DNA of 64,000 bases from Algoriphagus sp. Y33 (GTDB taxonomy: Bacteria > Bacteroidota > Bacteroidia > Cytophagales > Cyclobacteriaceae): assembly GCF_014838715.1 (NCBI RefSeq), contig NZ_CP061947.1:4764001-4828000 (forward strand). Reading direction: 5' to 3'. Position 1 is the stretch's first letter. Every line of letters begins with the position of its first letter. Shown piece after piece: positions 15,093-23,735 of the stretch. Position numbers and translations under genes: made by a program. The notes beneath the pieces were generated by a model. That model ran no database searches, was not told the DNA's origin, and was given only the letters and a program-made list of their open reading frames with translations.

Positions 15093-16976
15093 CTAATCCA
15101 AAATCACTTTTTCCCGCTTCGGATACTTCACCTCATACTGGAGTTTGAGTTCTTGCTGGGCACCGGGCTGTAGTGTTATGGTCCAAGTTACTTTTCCTGT
15201 TTGTGGGTCCAGTTTCCCTCCGGAAAGCGCCAATGCCCCTACAGTGATTTCGGAATTCACCGAAACAGGGATCTGATCCTCTACATTGACCATGACTGCC
15301 TGAGACTTGTTGTTTTTCACTGTGATCTTATACTCTCGGCTTTCTGTGATATTTGAGCCGATTGCCCGTTTTTTTGAGAATTCATCATTTTTCTCCCGCT
15401 TGATCACTATGCTTCTGTCTCTCCCCATAGAAATCCCCAGTGTGTCTTGAAAGGAAGATGCATTCAAAATTGATCTGCCGACAAAACCGTCTTCAAAGTA
15501 CAAATTGCTCTCTCCTTCCAGCAAACTGTATTGACTCCAATCCGCTATTTCAGCTATCAAAAACGCATCATTGTCAAGTTTGGGAACAACCGAATACCTG
15601 TAGGAAGCTTCCACCTGATAGTTTTTCAGATCTACCAAGGTTTTCTCACCGTTGGATTTGATTGAATAGGGTTCGGCAACTTCGATTTCCACGGTAGTTT
15701 GGTTTTCTACCAGCGTTGTTTGCAAGGGGCTTGCTGCCACAGCATCCAACGAGCTTTTTCCTCTTACATTAATTCCAGGCATCCTTCCCTGCAAAGCATT
15801 TTTTGTTTGTACTCCATACGCTACCACTGCAACCTCTTCTAGAGCCTGATTGTCCTCGTCAAGTGAAATATTTACTTTGGGTGAATTAATGGCAACATCT
15901 TTAGGTTGAAAACCAATGAAGGATGCGCTCAATCGGCTAGCGCCGGAGGGCAACGTCAGGGAATAATTCCCTTCCATATCAGACACCGTTCCTATAGTGG
16001 TTCCCACTACCATAATATTAGCTCCCGGAATAGGAGTGCCATCAGAACTGCCCGTAACACGACCGGAAACCGATCCAAAAGCTTGGGTTCTGGGATTGAA
16101 GGTGGTCAATCTGGCAAAATTCAACTCCCACTTTTCCAGATCAGGAATCTGTCCTCCCTGATTGGGATTTCCATTGGAAAATCTCAGTTTGACATTCGTC
16201 CAATCCACGCCCGTGTTCTGGTAGACTTCTGCCTTATAAGTCAAGGAAAGTGGAGAACTCACATCTTTCACTCTAACGTCATATTTGGGATACCAGCCTG
16301 CATTGGCGACTAGGTAGTTGATTTCAAAATTTGCACTGCCCGTCCGGTCTGCCTTCACCCGGATCCGGATTTCAGAGGTAGATTCATTGGAAGAGGCTTG
16401 CATCGCAGTGATTTGATTGCTTAGCTTATTCATTTCGCTATTTTCCTCCTGCATATTCGCCTGGATTTTCAACTCTTCTGCTTTGATCTTCATCAGTTCA
16501 GCATCGTAAAAATCCATAGCCTGCTTCAATTCTGTGAGACTTGAGCCATTCTGAGTTCCTCCTATATTTTTATTCGCATTCAGCAAGCCTGTCTTTTCCT
16601 TCAACACTTCGAGTCTGGCAGATTCTTTTTGTTGATTATGCTGAATAGCCAAAATAGAATCCTGCAGTGCTTTGACTTTTTCTCCATACTTCTGCTCAGA
16701 CAGATAGTCCAAGCGCTTATTTACCGCCTGGATTGTAAAATCACCCATTCCTTTCACCTGAATGCTCTTTTCATCGACATAAGGTGAAAGTCCTTTGATT
16801 ACGATAAATGACTCCCCCGCCGATATTTGCCCCGTGGAAGTTTCAAAGACTTGAGCTCCGGAGAGAAAAACTGTTACTTCTTGGATCTCTGACTTGAAAG
16901 TGGACTCTTTGATTTCTTGGGAAAAGCTGAAAAAAGAAACCAAAAATAAAGTGAGTAAAAGAGAACATTTTTCCAT
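15093..16976 (-). CDS. MuiA-like protein (DUF4140/DUF4139) with TonB-receptor-like insert
   Basis: 627 residues with a signal peptide (about 1-20). Residues 25-120 are the DUF4140 N-terminal domain (IQEVTVFLSGAQVFE); 95-200 form a coiled coil; DUF4139 begins about 210 (AGWYPKYDVRV, VDWTNVKLRFSNG) and resumes about 420-620. Between them, residues 301-375 are a CarboxypepD_reg-like domain (SGRVTGSSDGTPIPGAN, then SDMEGNYSL), followed by EEVAVVAYGVQTKNAL and GRMPGINVRG, which resemble the start of a TonB-dependent receptor plug. Named after mucoidy inhibitor A; the molecular role is unknown. The insert looks acquired from a SusC-type receptor. Confidence 0.85.
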   Translation of the reverse strand: MEKCSLLLTLFLVSFFSFSQEIKESTFKSEIQEVTVFLSGAQVFETSTGQISAGESFIVIKGLSPYVDEKSIQVKGMGDFTIQAVNKRLDYLSEQKYGEKVKALQDSILAIQHNQQKESARLEVLKEKTGLLNANKNIGGTQNGSSLTELKQAMDFYDAELMKIKAEELKIQANMQEENSEMNKLSNQITAMQASSNESTSEIRIRVKADRTGSANFEINYLVANAGWYPKYDVRVKDVSSPLSLTYKAEVYQNTGVDWTNVKLRFSNGNPNQGGQIPDLEKWELNFARLTTFNPRTQAFGSVSGRVTGSSDGTPIPGANIMVVGTTIGTVSDMEGNYSLTLPSGASRLSASFIGFQPKDVAINSPKVNISLDEDNQALEEVAVVAYGVQTKNALQGRMPGINVRGKSSLDAVAASPLQTTLVENQTTVEIEVAEPYSIKSNGEKTLVDLKNYQVEASYRYSVVPKLDNDAFLIAEIADWSQYSLLEGESNLYFEDGFVGRSILNASSFQDTLGISMGRDRSIVIKREKNDEFSKKRAIGSNITESREYKITVKNNKSQAVMVNVEDQIPVSVNSEITVGALALSGGKLDPQTGKVTWTITLQPGAQQELKLQYEVKYPKREKVILD

Positions 16977-17388
16977 GTATTGAGAGCTAGGTCGATAAGT
17001 AAAAAATTTAACGTCTAAGAAAATGACTTGTTCTTAAAGAATCTAAAATTTGAAATTTTTCTACGGGATTCGCCGGGGAAATCACTTTTAACTTTCTAGA
17101 TAGAAATAATGCCGTTATTAAACAAGATAAAGACGTTTTAAGCTATAATCTTATTATCCCCCACGGCGTGCAAGCTCTTCGGGATTTAAAAGCCTGAAAT
17201 TCTGAGATAGCTATAGAAAATGTTGGATTTTGGTTTCAAGTAAGCCCCAAAGAACCTGTCAAGAGAATCGTGAGGTGAAATAAATTTTAAACGCGATTTT
17301 CCTGCGGGATTCATTTTTTTCGCATGAGTGTAAGCAGCATTATTAACTTTGCACGCTTAGGTATCAACTGCTTCTTCCCATTTGCTGA
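16977..17388. other. 412-bp intergenic region between divergent genes
   Basis: Lies between muiA-like (minus) and uppP (plus). TAACTTTG at 17344-17351 fits a TAnnTTTG promoter box for uppP, 37 bp before its ATG. Around 17158-17182 is a CCACGGCGTGCAAGC segment related to the repeat debris at 23695 and 45695. No gene is visible. Confidence 0.5.
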
Positions 17389-18171
17389 ATGACGATTACA
17401 CAAAGTATAATTATTGCTATCATCGAAGGCTTAACTGAATTTTTGCCGGTTTCTTCCACAGGCCATATGATTTTGGCATCTGCTGCCATGAATATCCATG
17501 ACGATGAATTTGTAAAAACCTTCGAAATCTTCATCCAACTTGGCGCTATACTGGCAATCGCGCTGATGTATATCAAACGGTTTTTTCAAGGTATCAATAT
17601 CTACCTCAAATTATTCACAGCCTTTGTTCCGACTGCACTCATTGGATTGCTGGCTTACGATTACATCAAAGCTTATTTATTCAACCCAATTGTCGTATCC
17701 GTGTCCCTGATTGTAGGGGGTATAATTTTGATTTTTATTGACAAAAAAGTGGTTAATTCCAAAACTGAGGTGGTCGAAGTAGAAGAAATGACTTATAAAA
17801 ACGCTTTTTTTATCGGGCTTTTCCAGTGTCTTTCCATGGTTCCCGGTACTTCCAGGGCAGCAGCGACTATCATTGGAGGGGTGTTCAATGGCCTGGACAA
17901 AAAACAGGCAACTGAATTTTCCTTTCTTTTGGCCGTACCTACCATGATGGCAGCTTCAGGTTATGATTTATTGAAAACCGAACTAGCTTTCACCAACCAT
18001 CAATTATCTCTTTTGGGAATTGGGACATTGGTGGCATTTGTCTCTGCTTGGTTTGCCGTGAAAGTATTCTTAAAATTTGTCTCAAACCACGGATTCACCG
18101 CTTTTGGTTACTACAGGATTGTGATCGGCATCCTGTTTCTAATCTTTATGTGGGGGACGGACTTGGGATAA
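17389..18171 (+). CDS. uppP: Undecaprenyl-diphosphate phosphatase
   Basis: 260 residues, eight predicted transmembrane helices. Diagnostic motifs: EGLTEFLPVSSTGHM near residue 14 (the E-x-x-E-F-L-P-V-S-S-T-G-H signature) and MVPGTSRAAATIIGG near residue 150 (the PGxSR motif with its catalytic arginine). It dephosphorylates undecaprenyl pyrophosphate at the inner membrane, recycling the carrier lipid for peptidoglycan and for surface polysaccharides such as those of the 33-45 kb cluster. Followed by a terminator shared with the convergent gene. Confidence 0.96.
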   Translation: MTITQSIIIAIIEGLTEFLPVSSTGHMILASAAMNIHDDEFVKTFEIFIQLGAILAIALMYIKRFFQGINIYLKLFTAFVPTALIGLLAYDYIKAYLFNPIVVSVSLIVGGIILIFIDKKVVNSKTEVVEVEEMTYKNAFFIGLFQCLSMVPGTSRAAATIIGGVFNGLDKKQATEFSFLLAVPTMMAASGYDLLKTELAFTNHQLSLLGIGTLVAFVSAWFAVKVFLKFVSNHGFTAFGYYRIVIGILFLIFMWGTDLG

Positions 18172-18214
18172 TCAACCAATCAGTACTGGTTGGTTGATAA
18201 AATGTATTTAAAAA

Positions 18215-18245
18215 CAAAAAGCCCGATTAGTAATCAGGCTTTTTG
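18215..18245. terminator. Bidirectional terminator between uppP and the DJ-1 family gene
   Basis: CAAAAAGCCCGATT (18215-18228), loop AGT, AATCAGGCTTTTTG (18232-18245), one mismatch. A-run on one side and T-run on the other serve both strands. Confidence 0.85.
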
Positions 18246-18255
18246 TGCTTTAAGA

Positions 18256-18816
18256 CTATGCCGTTTGACCAGCATGTTTTCCTTCCCTGAACTCTTCTAC
18301 CATCTTCTTATTGAATGCGGGCAAGTCTTTGGGACTTCGGGAAGTGACCAATCCACTGTCTACGACGACCTCTTCATCCACCCAATGCGCTCCGGAATTT
18401 TCCAGATCTTTCCTTATTGATGCAAATGAAGTCATAGTACGCCCCTTAGTGACTTCCGCTTCTATCAGCATCTGAGGTCCATGACAAATCGCCGCAACAG
18501 GCTTGTGGTCTTCGAAAAAACTCCGTACAAAATCCACCGAAGCCAGATCTCTCCTCAATAGGTCAGGGTTGATCACCCCACCCGGCAATAATAAAGAATC
18601 AAAATCTTTGGGACTCACTTGATCTACACGTGCGTCCACTTTGATTTCTTCACTCCAATCACCGCTCTTCCAGCCTTTGATATGATCATTCTCCGGAGAG
18701 ATTACAAAGACTTCTGCACCTTCTTTTTCAAGTGCCCGTCTTGGTTCTACAAGTTCCGATTCCTCAAATCCATTGGTAGCAAGTATAGCTACACGAACAT
18801 CTTTTAATAAACTCAT
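18256..18816 (-). CDS. DJ-1/PfpI family protein (class I glutamine amidotransferase-like)
   Basis: 186 residues, one domain. Typical features: VAILATNGFEESELVEPRRAL at the N-terminus, DSLLLPGGVINPDLLR, and the nucleophile elbow AAICHGPQMLIEA. Members act as glyoxalase III, deglycase, chaperone or protease-like stress proteins, and the exact activity is debated for the family. Lies alone, convergent with uppP. Confidence 0.9.
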   Translation of the reverse strand: MSLLKDVRVAILATNGFEESELVEPRRALEKEGAEVFVISPENDHIKGWKSGDWSEEIKVDARVDQVSPKDFDSLLLPGGVINPDLLRRDLASVDFVRSFFEDHKPVAAICHGPQMLIEAEVTKGRTMTSFASIRKDLENSGAHWVDEEVVVDSGLVTSRSPKDLPAFNKKMVEEFREGKHAGQTA

Positions 18817-19192
18817 GATACTAGTGGTTAAGTTGGTTATTGCTCTCCCAGTAAGAAAGCAGCTTCACTCCGGAAGCACTGATTAATTCACCAACTCTAT
18901 TCCAAACAATAAAACCTACCACAATACCGATATAACAGCATTGAAGCCTTAGGTGGTCTACATTATTTCCACAATATGAGAATTCTGCGCTCGATATCGG
19001 GAAAAGGAAAGCGGTTCTTTTGAAAGGCTCTTGAGTAGACCGCTGACAGATCAACACGGAAGAAGACAAGGATACCCCTTCGATGCCTTATAAGTAGTAC
19101 ACTTACTTTTGTTCCCTACACTCGACAAGCAGGTTAGAAAATAAAAAAAGCCGCTCCTTTCAGAAACGGCCTTATACTTTTAAGTTGATGTA
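18817..19192. other. 376-bp intergenic region
   Basis: No convincing gene on either strand; the 82-codon minus-strand frame here has no coding character. The 3' part holds a minus-strand terminator (19142-19170). Confidence 0.5.
19142..19170 (-). terminator. Terminator of the small membrane-protein gene
   Basis: On the minus strand GCCG (19170-19167) pairs with CGGC (19153-19150), with inner TTT/AAA pairing, followed by seven T (complement of the A-run 19143-19149). Confidence 0.7.
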
Positions 19193-19402
19193 TTACTTTT
19201 TTTTGCGCAATAACGCTACCAAGATCAGGACAAACAATGCTCCTCCGACTACCCAAGCCCATGGTTGCTGATACCATTCTTTTTTACCGATATTGACATC
19301 TATATCCAATCCTCCATCTTGCGCAAAAGCGGAGACTGAAAAAAACATAGTCATTAAAAATAAAAATACACTTTGCCGATACTTTTTCAGTTGATCTTTC
19401 AT
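19193..19402 (-). CDS. Small exported protein with C-terminal membrane anchor
   Basis: 69 residues: basic N-terminus, signal peptide (about 10-27, SAFAQ), short exposed segment GGLDIDVNIGKKEWYQQ, one transmembrane helix (about 48-65) and a KKK tail. Similar short proteins, with a signal, a brief loop and a C-terminal helix ending in lysines, are common in Cytophagales and have no known function. It begins 13 bp after the porin-like gene and ends in its own terminator, so the two are one operon. Confidence 0.7.
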   Translation of the reverse strand: MKDQLKKYRQSVFLFLMTMFFSVSAFAQDGGLDIDVNIGKKEWYQQPWAWVVGGALFVLILVALLRKKK

Positions 19403-19415
19403 AATTAGTTTGTTT

Positions 19416-19940
19416 TTATTTGAATCTGATATTATAAGTCGCCGCTACACCAACAGTCTGAATATCTGCCGCGTTGTCAGAAGTGAAGACTTGGTTGTAA
19501 AAAGCGAAAATATTCCAGTCATAATTGTGATAACCTACTTGCGGACGGATATAAAATCCTCCGTTACCTCCAATATCGCCTGTCAGAAAAGTGTACCCCA
19601 CATCAGTTCCCACAAAGAACCCTGAAGGCTCAGGATAATATCTAAGCATTAAACCCAAGGGTATTGCACCGAAATTTTCAAATCCGTCTTTCCCAAAATA
19701 CTGTGTATAACCTGTCGCTACACCCAGACCGAAATTATCAGTCCTCATAAACTGTCCTGCGGCATCCAGTCCAACTGCAAAAGATGAATAATCCCCGATG
19801 TCTCCCATAGGAACTCCCAAGTTAAGACCTAGCTTCAACCACGAATTGTCTTCGTTAATATCCTCAATATCCCGGGTGGCCTGAGCATAAGAGGCAAAAA
19901 CTGCCATCATTAAAGTTAGTGATACGAGTAGTTTTTTCAT
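19416..19940 (-). CDS. Outer-membrane beta-barrel protein (porin-like)
   Basis: 174 residues with a signal peptide (1-20, SYAQ). The mature part alternates hydrophobic and polar residues in strands ending in aromatic residues, and ends in AATYNIRFK, a C-terminal strand of the outer-membrane type. Length suits an eight-stranded OmpX/OmpW-like barrel (opr family in Bacteroidota). Substrate or function unknown. First gene of a two-gene unit. Confidence 0.8.
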   Translation of the reverse strand: MKKLLVSLTLMMAVFASYAQATRDIEDINEDNSWLKLGLNLGVPMGDIGDYSSFAVGLDAAGQFMRTDNFGLGVATGYTQYFGKDGFENFGAIPLGLMLRYYPEPSGFFVGTDVGYTFLTGDIGGNGGFYIRPQVGYHNYDWNIFAFYNQVFTSDNAADIQTVGVAATYNIRFK

Positions 19941-20148
19941 GTCATAATTGGTTTTTATATTCGTCTACCACAGCCAAAGCCAATGCCACGAAGTGCCTAC
20001 TCGCTATTGGCTTACCCAAACCACTACCAGAATGCATTTTAACAGCTTTTCACATCCGCTAGCCTGAGATCCAAAAACCAAACAAGAACTCCAACGGTAC
20101 CCGATCCCGGGGAACATTATCCCCAATGCAGCCAAGCACGCCGGCCAC

Positions 20149-21015
20149 TTACTCTAATTTCCTCCAATCTTTTGGAGTCATTTCAGTCAGGCTTTTAAAC
20201 GTTTTGTTGAAATGCGATAGGGTTTGGAACCCCACTTGGTAAGAAATCTCGGATATTCCCATATCAGTCTCCAGAAGTAGTTTCTTTGCTTCGGTGATTC
20301 TCAATTGCTGTACATACTGGGTAAAAGTCCTTCTAGTCCTCAACTTAAAAAATCTGCAAAAGGCCTCTTTGCTCATAAATGCTTGGGCTGCTACTTCCTC
20401 TAAAGTAATCTGTCGAGTACTATTGTCAAGGATAAATCGCATCACCTGATCCATTCTTCGCCCATCCCGCTCAGTCATCGTCCGGTTCACAGGAATCCGA
20501 TTCAATCCTTGCAATTCTTCTGAGCTAAAATCCAGCAAACTCAAAATAGCCAAACTTTGCTGAAGTTTAGTTATTCCTGAAGAATCCTCAAACCCACTAA
20601 TCAAATCGGCAATTTCCTCCCTAAGGCATCCCTTCAACTGAAAGCATCCATTGATTTTCTCACTGATCTTTGCCAGTTCGTGAAATTCCTCCACCTCTTC
20701 AAGTGCGCTCCCCAACGCCTGAAAATCAAAGAATATGGTTTTCCCCATGACATTCAGTCCACTTTCCTCCTTGAAGTAGTCACCATCGCTACGAAAAACA
20801 TGCGGAATATTTTCGCCTAAAAGATATACCTCACCGGGCTCAAATCTACCTACATAATCTCCCACGAGAATTTGTCCCCTACCTTCCTTAATCAGCGTCA
20901 GCTGAGCCTGAGGATGCTGATGAAGCTTATTGTAAAAATGCCTCCCTTTATCCTCTTGGTACTGAATGAACGTTTTTTCAGATTTGGGGATCTGAAACGA
21001 TATTACTTTACTCAT
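20149..21015 (-). CDS. AraC-family regulator, probable regulator of hydroxyproline use
   Basis: 288 residues. N-terminal cupin-like sensor domain (about 10-120: GEVYLLGENIPHVFRSD) and C-terminal AraC double helix-turn-helix (about 190-288: ITLEEVAAQAFMSKEAFCRFF, then ISEISYQVGFQTLSHFNKTF, KSLTEMTPKDWRK). Divergent from the DapA-like gene with 131 bp between them, the usual layout for a local activator. The inducer is probably hydroxyproline or an intermediate (inference from neighbours). Confidence 0.88.
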   Translation of the reverse strand: MSKVISFQIPKSEKTFIQYQEDKGRHFYNKLHQHPQAQLTLIKEGRGQILVGDYVGRFEPGEVYLLGENIPHVFRSDGDYFKEESGLNVMGKTIFFDFQALGSALEEVEEFHELAKISEKINGCFQLKGCLREEIADLISGFEDSSGITKLQQSLAILSLLDFSSEELQGLNRIPVNRTMTERDGRRMDQVMRFILDNSTRQITLEEVAAQAFMSKEAFCRFFKLRTRRTFTQYVQQLRITEAKKLLLETDMGISEISYQVGFQTLSHFNKTFKSLTEMTPKDWRKLE

Positions 21016-21124
21016 AGATTAAAATAGGCTAGAATTATTAAATAAACCCAATTATTATCATTTTATGGTCAAAATACAGTCACTATTTACTAAAAGAAAA
21101 CTTTCATGCGCCTGATCCATCGTC

Positions 21125-21132
21125 TAATTTTG
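21125..21132 (+). promoter_or_regulatory. Promoter -7 box of the hydroxyproline operon
   Basis: TAATTTTG fits TAnnTTTG and lies 14 bp before the ATG of the DapA-like gene. The upstream -33 element is weak (no clear TTTG), consistent with a need for an activator such as the AraC protein. Confidence 0.45.
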
Positions 21133-21146
21133 AAAGAAAAAAAACT

Positions 21147-22037
21147 ATGAACTGGAAAGGTGTATTCCCCGCTGTGACAACTAAATTCCATGCTGACGGA
21201 AGTTTGGACATGGATCTATTTTTCAAAAACATTGACTTCCAATTGGAATCCGGAGTTCACGGGATAATCTTGGGCGGTACGCTAGGCGAAAGCTCTGTAC
21301 TTTCCCAGGAAGAAAAAATCACTTTGACCCGTGAAACTGTGAAGTATCTGGACGGTAAAGTTCCTGTGATTTTGAATATCGCTGAAGGAGCCACTCAAGA
21401 CGCATTATTTTGGGCTGCCAAGGCCAAGGAACTCGGAGCTGCAGGCTTGATGATTTTGCCTCCAATGAGATATGCCGCTGATGCCAGAGAAGTGGTCGCT
21501 TACTTCAAAACTGTCGCCAATAGCACTGATCTTCCAATCATGATCTACAACAATCCTATTGACTACAAGACATTGGTGACGTTGGACATGTTTGCCGAGC
21601 TGGTAGAATGTGAAAATATCCAAGCGATCAAAGAATCAACCCGTGATATATCTAATGTGACCCGTATGCGCAATCGATTTGGCGATCGATTCAAACTTCT
21701 TTGCGGTGTAGACACTCTGGCCATGGAAGAATTGGTAATGGGTGCAGATGGCTGGGTAGCTGGGTTGGTATGTGCTTTCCCTAAGGAAACCGTTACAATT
21801 TTCAACTTAGTGAATGAAGGCAAAAACGAAGAAGCTAGAGAGATCTATCGCTGGTTCTTACCACTTTTGGAACTTGATATTCACCCTAAGTTGGTTCAAT
21901 ACATCAAACTTGCCGAGCAACACTGCGGTATTGGGTCTGAGCACGTGAGAGCTCCGCGACTTACTTTGATTGGGGAAGAGCGCGACCGTGTTGAGAAAAT
22001 CATTACCGAGGGAATTGCCAATAGGCCTAAACTGTAA
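21147..22037 (+). CDS. DapA-family lyase, probable pyrroline-4-hydroxy-2-carboxylate deaminase
   Basis: 296 residues, the length of DapA/NAL-family TIM barrels. GGTLGES (43-49) aligns with the phosphate/carboxylate-binding GTTGE loop; Tyr134 (IMIYNNP) and Schiff-base Lys162 (IQAIKESTRD) are in place. Alone it could be a dihydrodipicolinate synthase or KDG aldolase, but with an ALDH, a hydroxyproline epimerase and a DadA-like oxidase next to it, it is best read as the deaminase that turns pyrroline-4-hydroxy-2-carboxylate into 2-oxoglutarate semialdehyde. Confidence 0.82.
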   Translation: MNWKGVFPAVTTKFHADGSLDMDLFFKNIDFQLESGVHGIILGGTLGESSVLSQEEKITLTRETVKYLDGKVPVILNIAEGATQDALFWAAKAKELGAAGLMILPPMRYAADAREVVAYFKTVANSTDLPIMIYNNPIDYKTLVTLDMFAELVECENIQAIKESTRDISNVTRMRNRFGDRFKLLCGVDTLAMEELVMGADGWVAGLVCAFPKETVTIFNLVNEGKNEEAREIYRWFLPLLELDIHPKLVQYIKLAEQHCGIGSEHVRAPRLTLIGEERDRVEKIITEGIANRPKL

Positions 22038-22113
22038 GAATTGGGACTAATGGCATCGGTCTTGCACCTTTTTCCTATATTCATATTATAAACCTTTTAA
22101 ACTCACATATCCT

Positions 22114-23565
22114 ATGATAGATCAAATTTTCACTGCAGCAACCGAGGCTTTCCTTCAGTACAAAAATATGCCTGCAAATCTCAAAGCAGACTTTTTAGAT
22201 AAAATCGCGGAGATACTGGAAACAAATAGATCTCAAATAGTACCTGTGGCTGTAAGAGAATCAAATCTTCCCGAAGGAAGAATCAATGGGGAATTAGGAA
22301 GAACAACCGGCCAGATCAAACTTTTCGCCACTATGGTAAGAGAGGGCAGCTGGCTGGAAGCGACTATAGATCCGGGAGATCCTCAAAGATCACCTTTACC
22401 AAAAGCAGATATCAGAAAAATGCTGATTCCCATAGGGCCTGTAGTTGTATTCGGTGCAAGCAATTTCCCCCTGGCATTTTCTACCGCTGGAGGGGATACG
22501 ATTTCGGCTTTGGCTGCAGGCTGTCCTGTTGTCTATAAAGGTCATCCTGCCCATCCGGAAACTTCAAGATTGGTGGCAGAATGTATTCATAAAGCTGTGA
22601 TCAGTTCAGATTTGCCCGAAGGAGTGTTCATCCACGTAGAAGGAGGAATCGAAATAGGTCAAGCATTAGTTAAGCATCCTTTGGCAAAAGCCGTAGCATT
22701 CACCGGTTCTCATGCCGGAGGAAAAGCGCTTTTCGATCTTGCAAGCAAGCGCGAAGAACCTATCCCTGTATACGCAGAAATGGGTTCAGTAAATCCAGTG
22801 TTTACATTCCCTGCCAAACTTGAAAATGAATTGGTACCACTAGCCCAATCTTATGTAAGTTCTCTTACCATGGGAGCAGGCCAGTTCTGCACCAATCCGG
22901 GGTTGATCTTTGTGCCAAGCACGCACGCTAAAGCATTTGAAACAGCAATAACTCAAGAAATCAAGGACATCGCAGGCTCTCCAATGCTGCATCCCGGCAT
23001 TGCCAAGGCTTACTATGAATCTGTCGAATACTATCAGACACGTGAAGAGCTAAAGTGGATCAAAGTGGCCGACCCTAAGCATCTGATCAATGGCAGTCCT
23101 GCCTTGGCAGAGATCAAAGCCTCGGATTGGCTTGCTGATGACATATTCCAAAAAGAGGTCTTCGGTGCATTTGCCCTGATGGTAGTATATGATTCCCCCA
23201 ATGAATTGGTCGAGGTCGCCAAAAAACTTCATGGTCAATTGACAATCACAATCTGGGGGGATGTCCCCGAACTTAAGAAAAACGCAGCGCTGATCAATCT
23301 TCTGGAAGAAAAATGTGGCAGACTGCTTTTCCAAGGAGTACCTACCGGTGTAGAGGTGGGCTATGCCATGCAGCATGGCGGGCCATATCCGTCTACTACA
23401 GACTCCAAATCCACTTCAGTGGGTGCAGGTGCAATCAAGCGCTTTGCCCGTCCAATTGCCTTTCAAGACATGCACCCTGATTTACTTCCGGACGCTTTGA
23501 AGAATGAAAACCCAATGAAGATTGTAAGACAGGTAAACGGAAAGTTTACTGCAGATAAAATCTAG
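22114..23565 (+). CDS. Aldehyde dehydrogenase, probable 2-oxoglutarate-semialdehyde dehydrogenase
   Basis: 483 residues, full-length ALDH. Glu222 (YAEMGSVNP) and nucleophile Cys259 (GAGQFCTNPG) are present, with the FTGSHAGG cofactor-binding turn near residue 196. The sequence type (GASNFPLAFSTAGGDT) matches the NADP-dependent 2,5-dioxovalerate dehydrogenase group. In the proposed pathway it oxidises 2-oxoglutarate semialdehyde to 2-oxoglutarate, feeding the citric acid cycle. Same direction as its neighbours, 76 bp after the DapA-like gene. Confidence 0.88.
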   Translation: MIDQIFTAATEAFLQYKNMPANLKADFLDKIAEILETNRSQIVPVAVRESNLPEGRINGELGRTTGQIKLFATMVREGSWLEATIDPGDPQRSPLPKADIRKMLIPIGPVVVFGASNFPLAFSTAGGDTISALAAGCPVVYKGHPAHPETSRLVAECIHKAVISSDLPEGVFIHVEGGIEIGQALVKHPLAKAVAFTGSHAGGKALFDLASKREEPIPVYAEMGSVNPVFTFPAKLENELVPLAQSYVSSLTMGAGQFCTNPGLIFVPSTHAKAFETAITQEIKDIAGSPMLHPGIAKAYYESVEYYQTREELKWIKVADPKHLINGSPALAEIKASDWLADDIFQKEVFGAFALMVVYDSPNELVEVAKKLHGQLTITIWGDVPELKKNAALINLLEEKCGRLLFQGVPTGVEVGYAMQHGGPYPSTTDSKSTSVGAGAIKRFARPIAFQDMHPDLLPDALKNENPMKIVRQVNGKFTADKI

Positions 23566-23694
23566 TGATGTACGGTTTACAAATGGCGATTTACGGGATT
23601 TTAATGCACTTTAATCACAATTGATCAAGAATACGTCCCAGTTTCAAACGGCGGATAATCTGCCACGGTAGAACTTAATTTTCCAATATTTCAA

Positions 23695-23708
23695 TCCGCC
23701 ACGGCGGA
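23695..23708. repeat. Short GC-rich palindrome
   Basis: TCCGCC (23695-23700), AC, GGCGGA (23703-23708), in the 170-bp gap before the epimerase gene. Related CCACGGCG-plus-CAAG debris occurs at about 17160 and 45697. Confidence 0.45.
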
Positions 23709-23735
23709 CAAGTAATTCCAATCTTGAATTAGTTT

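Noticed and set aside
18821..19069. 82-codon minus-strand frame after the DJ-1 gene
   Set aside because: Composition is not protein-like and no motif is present.
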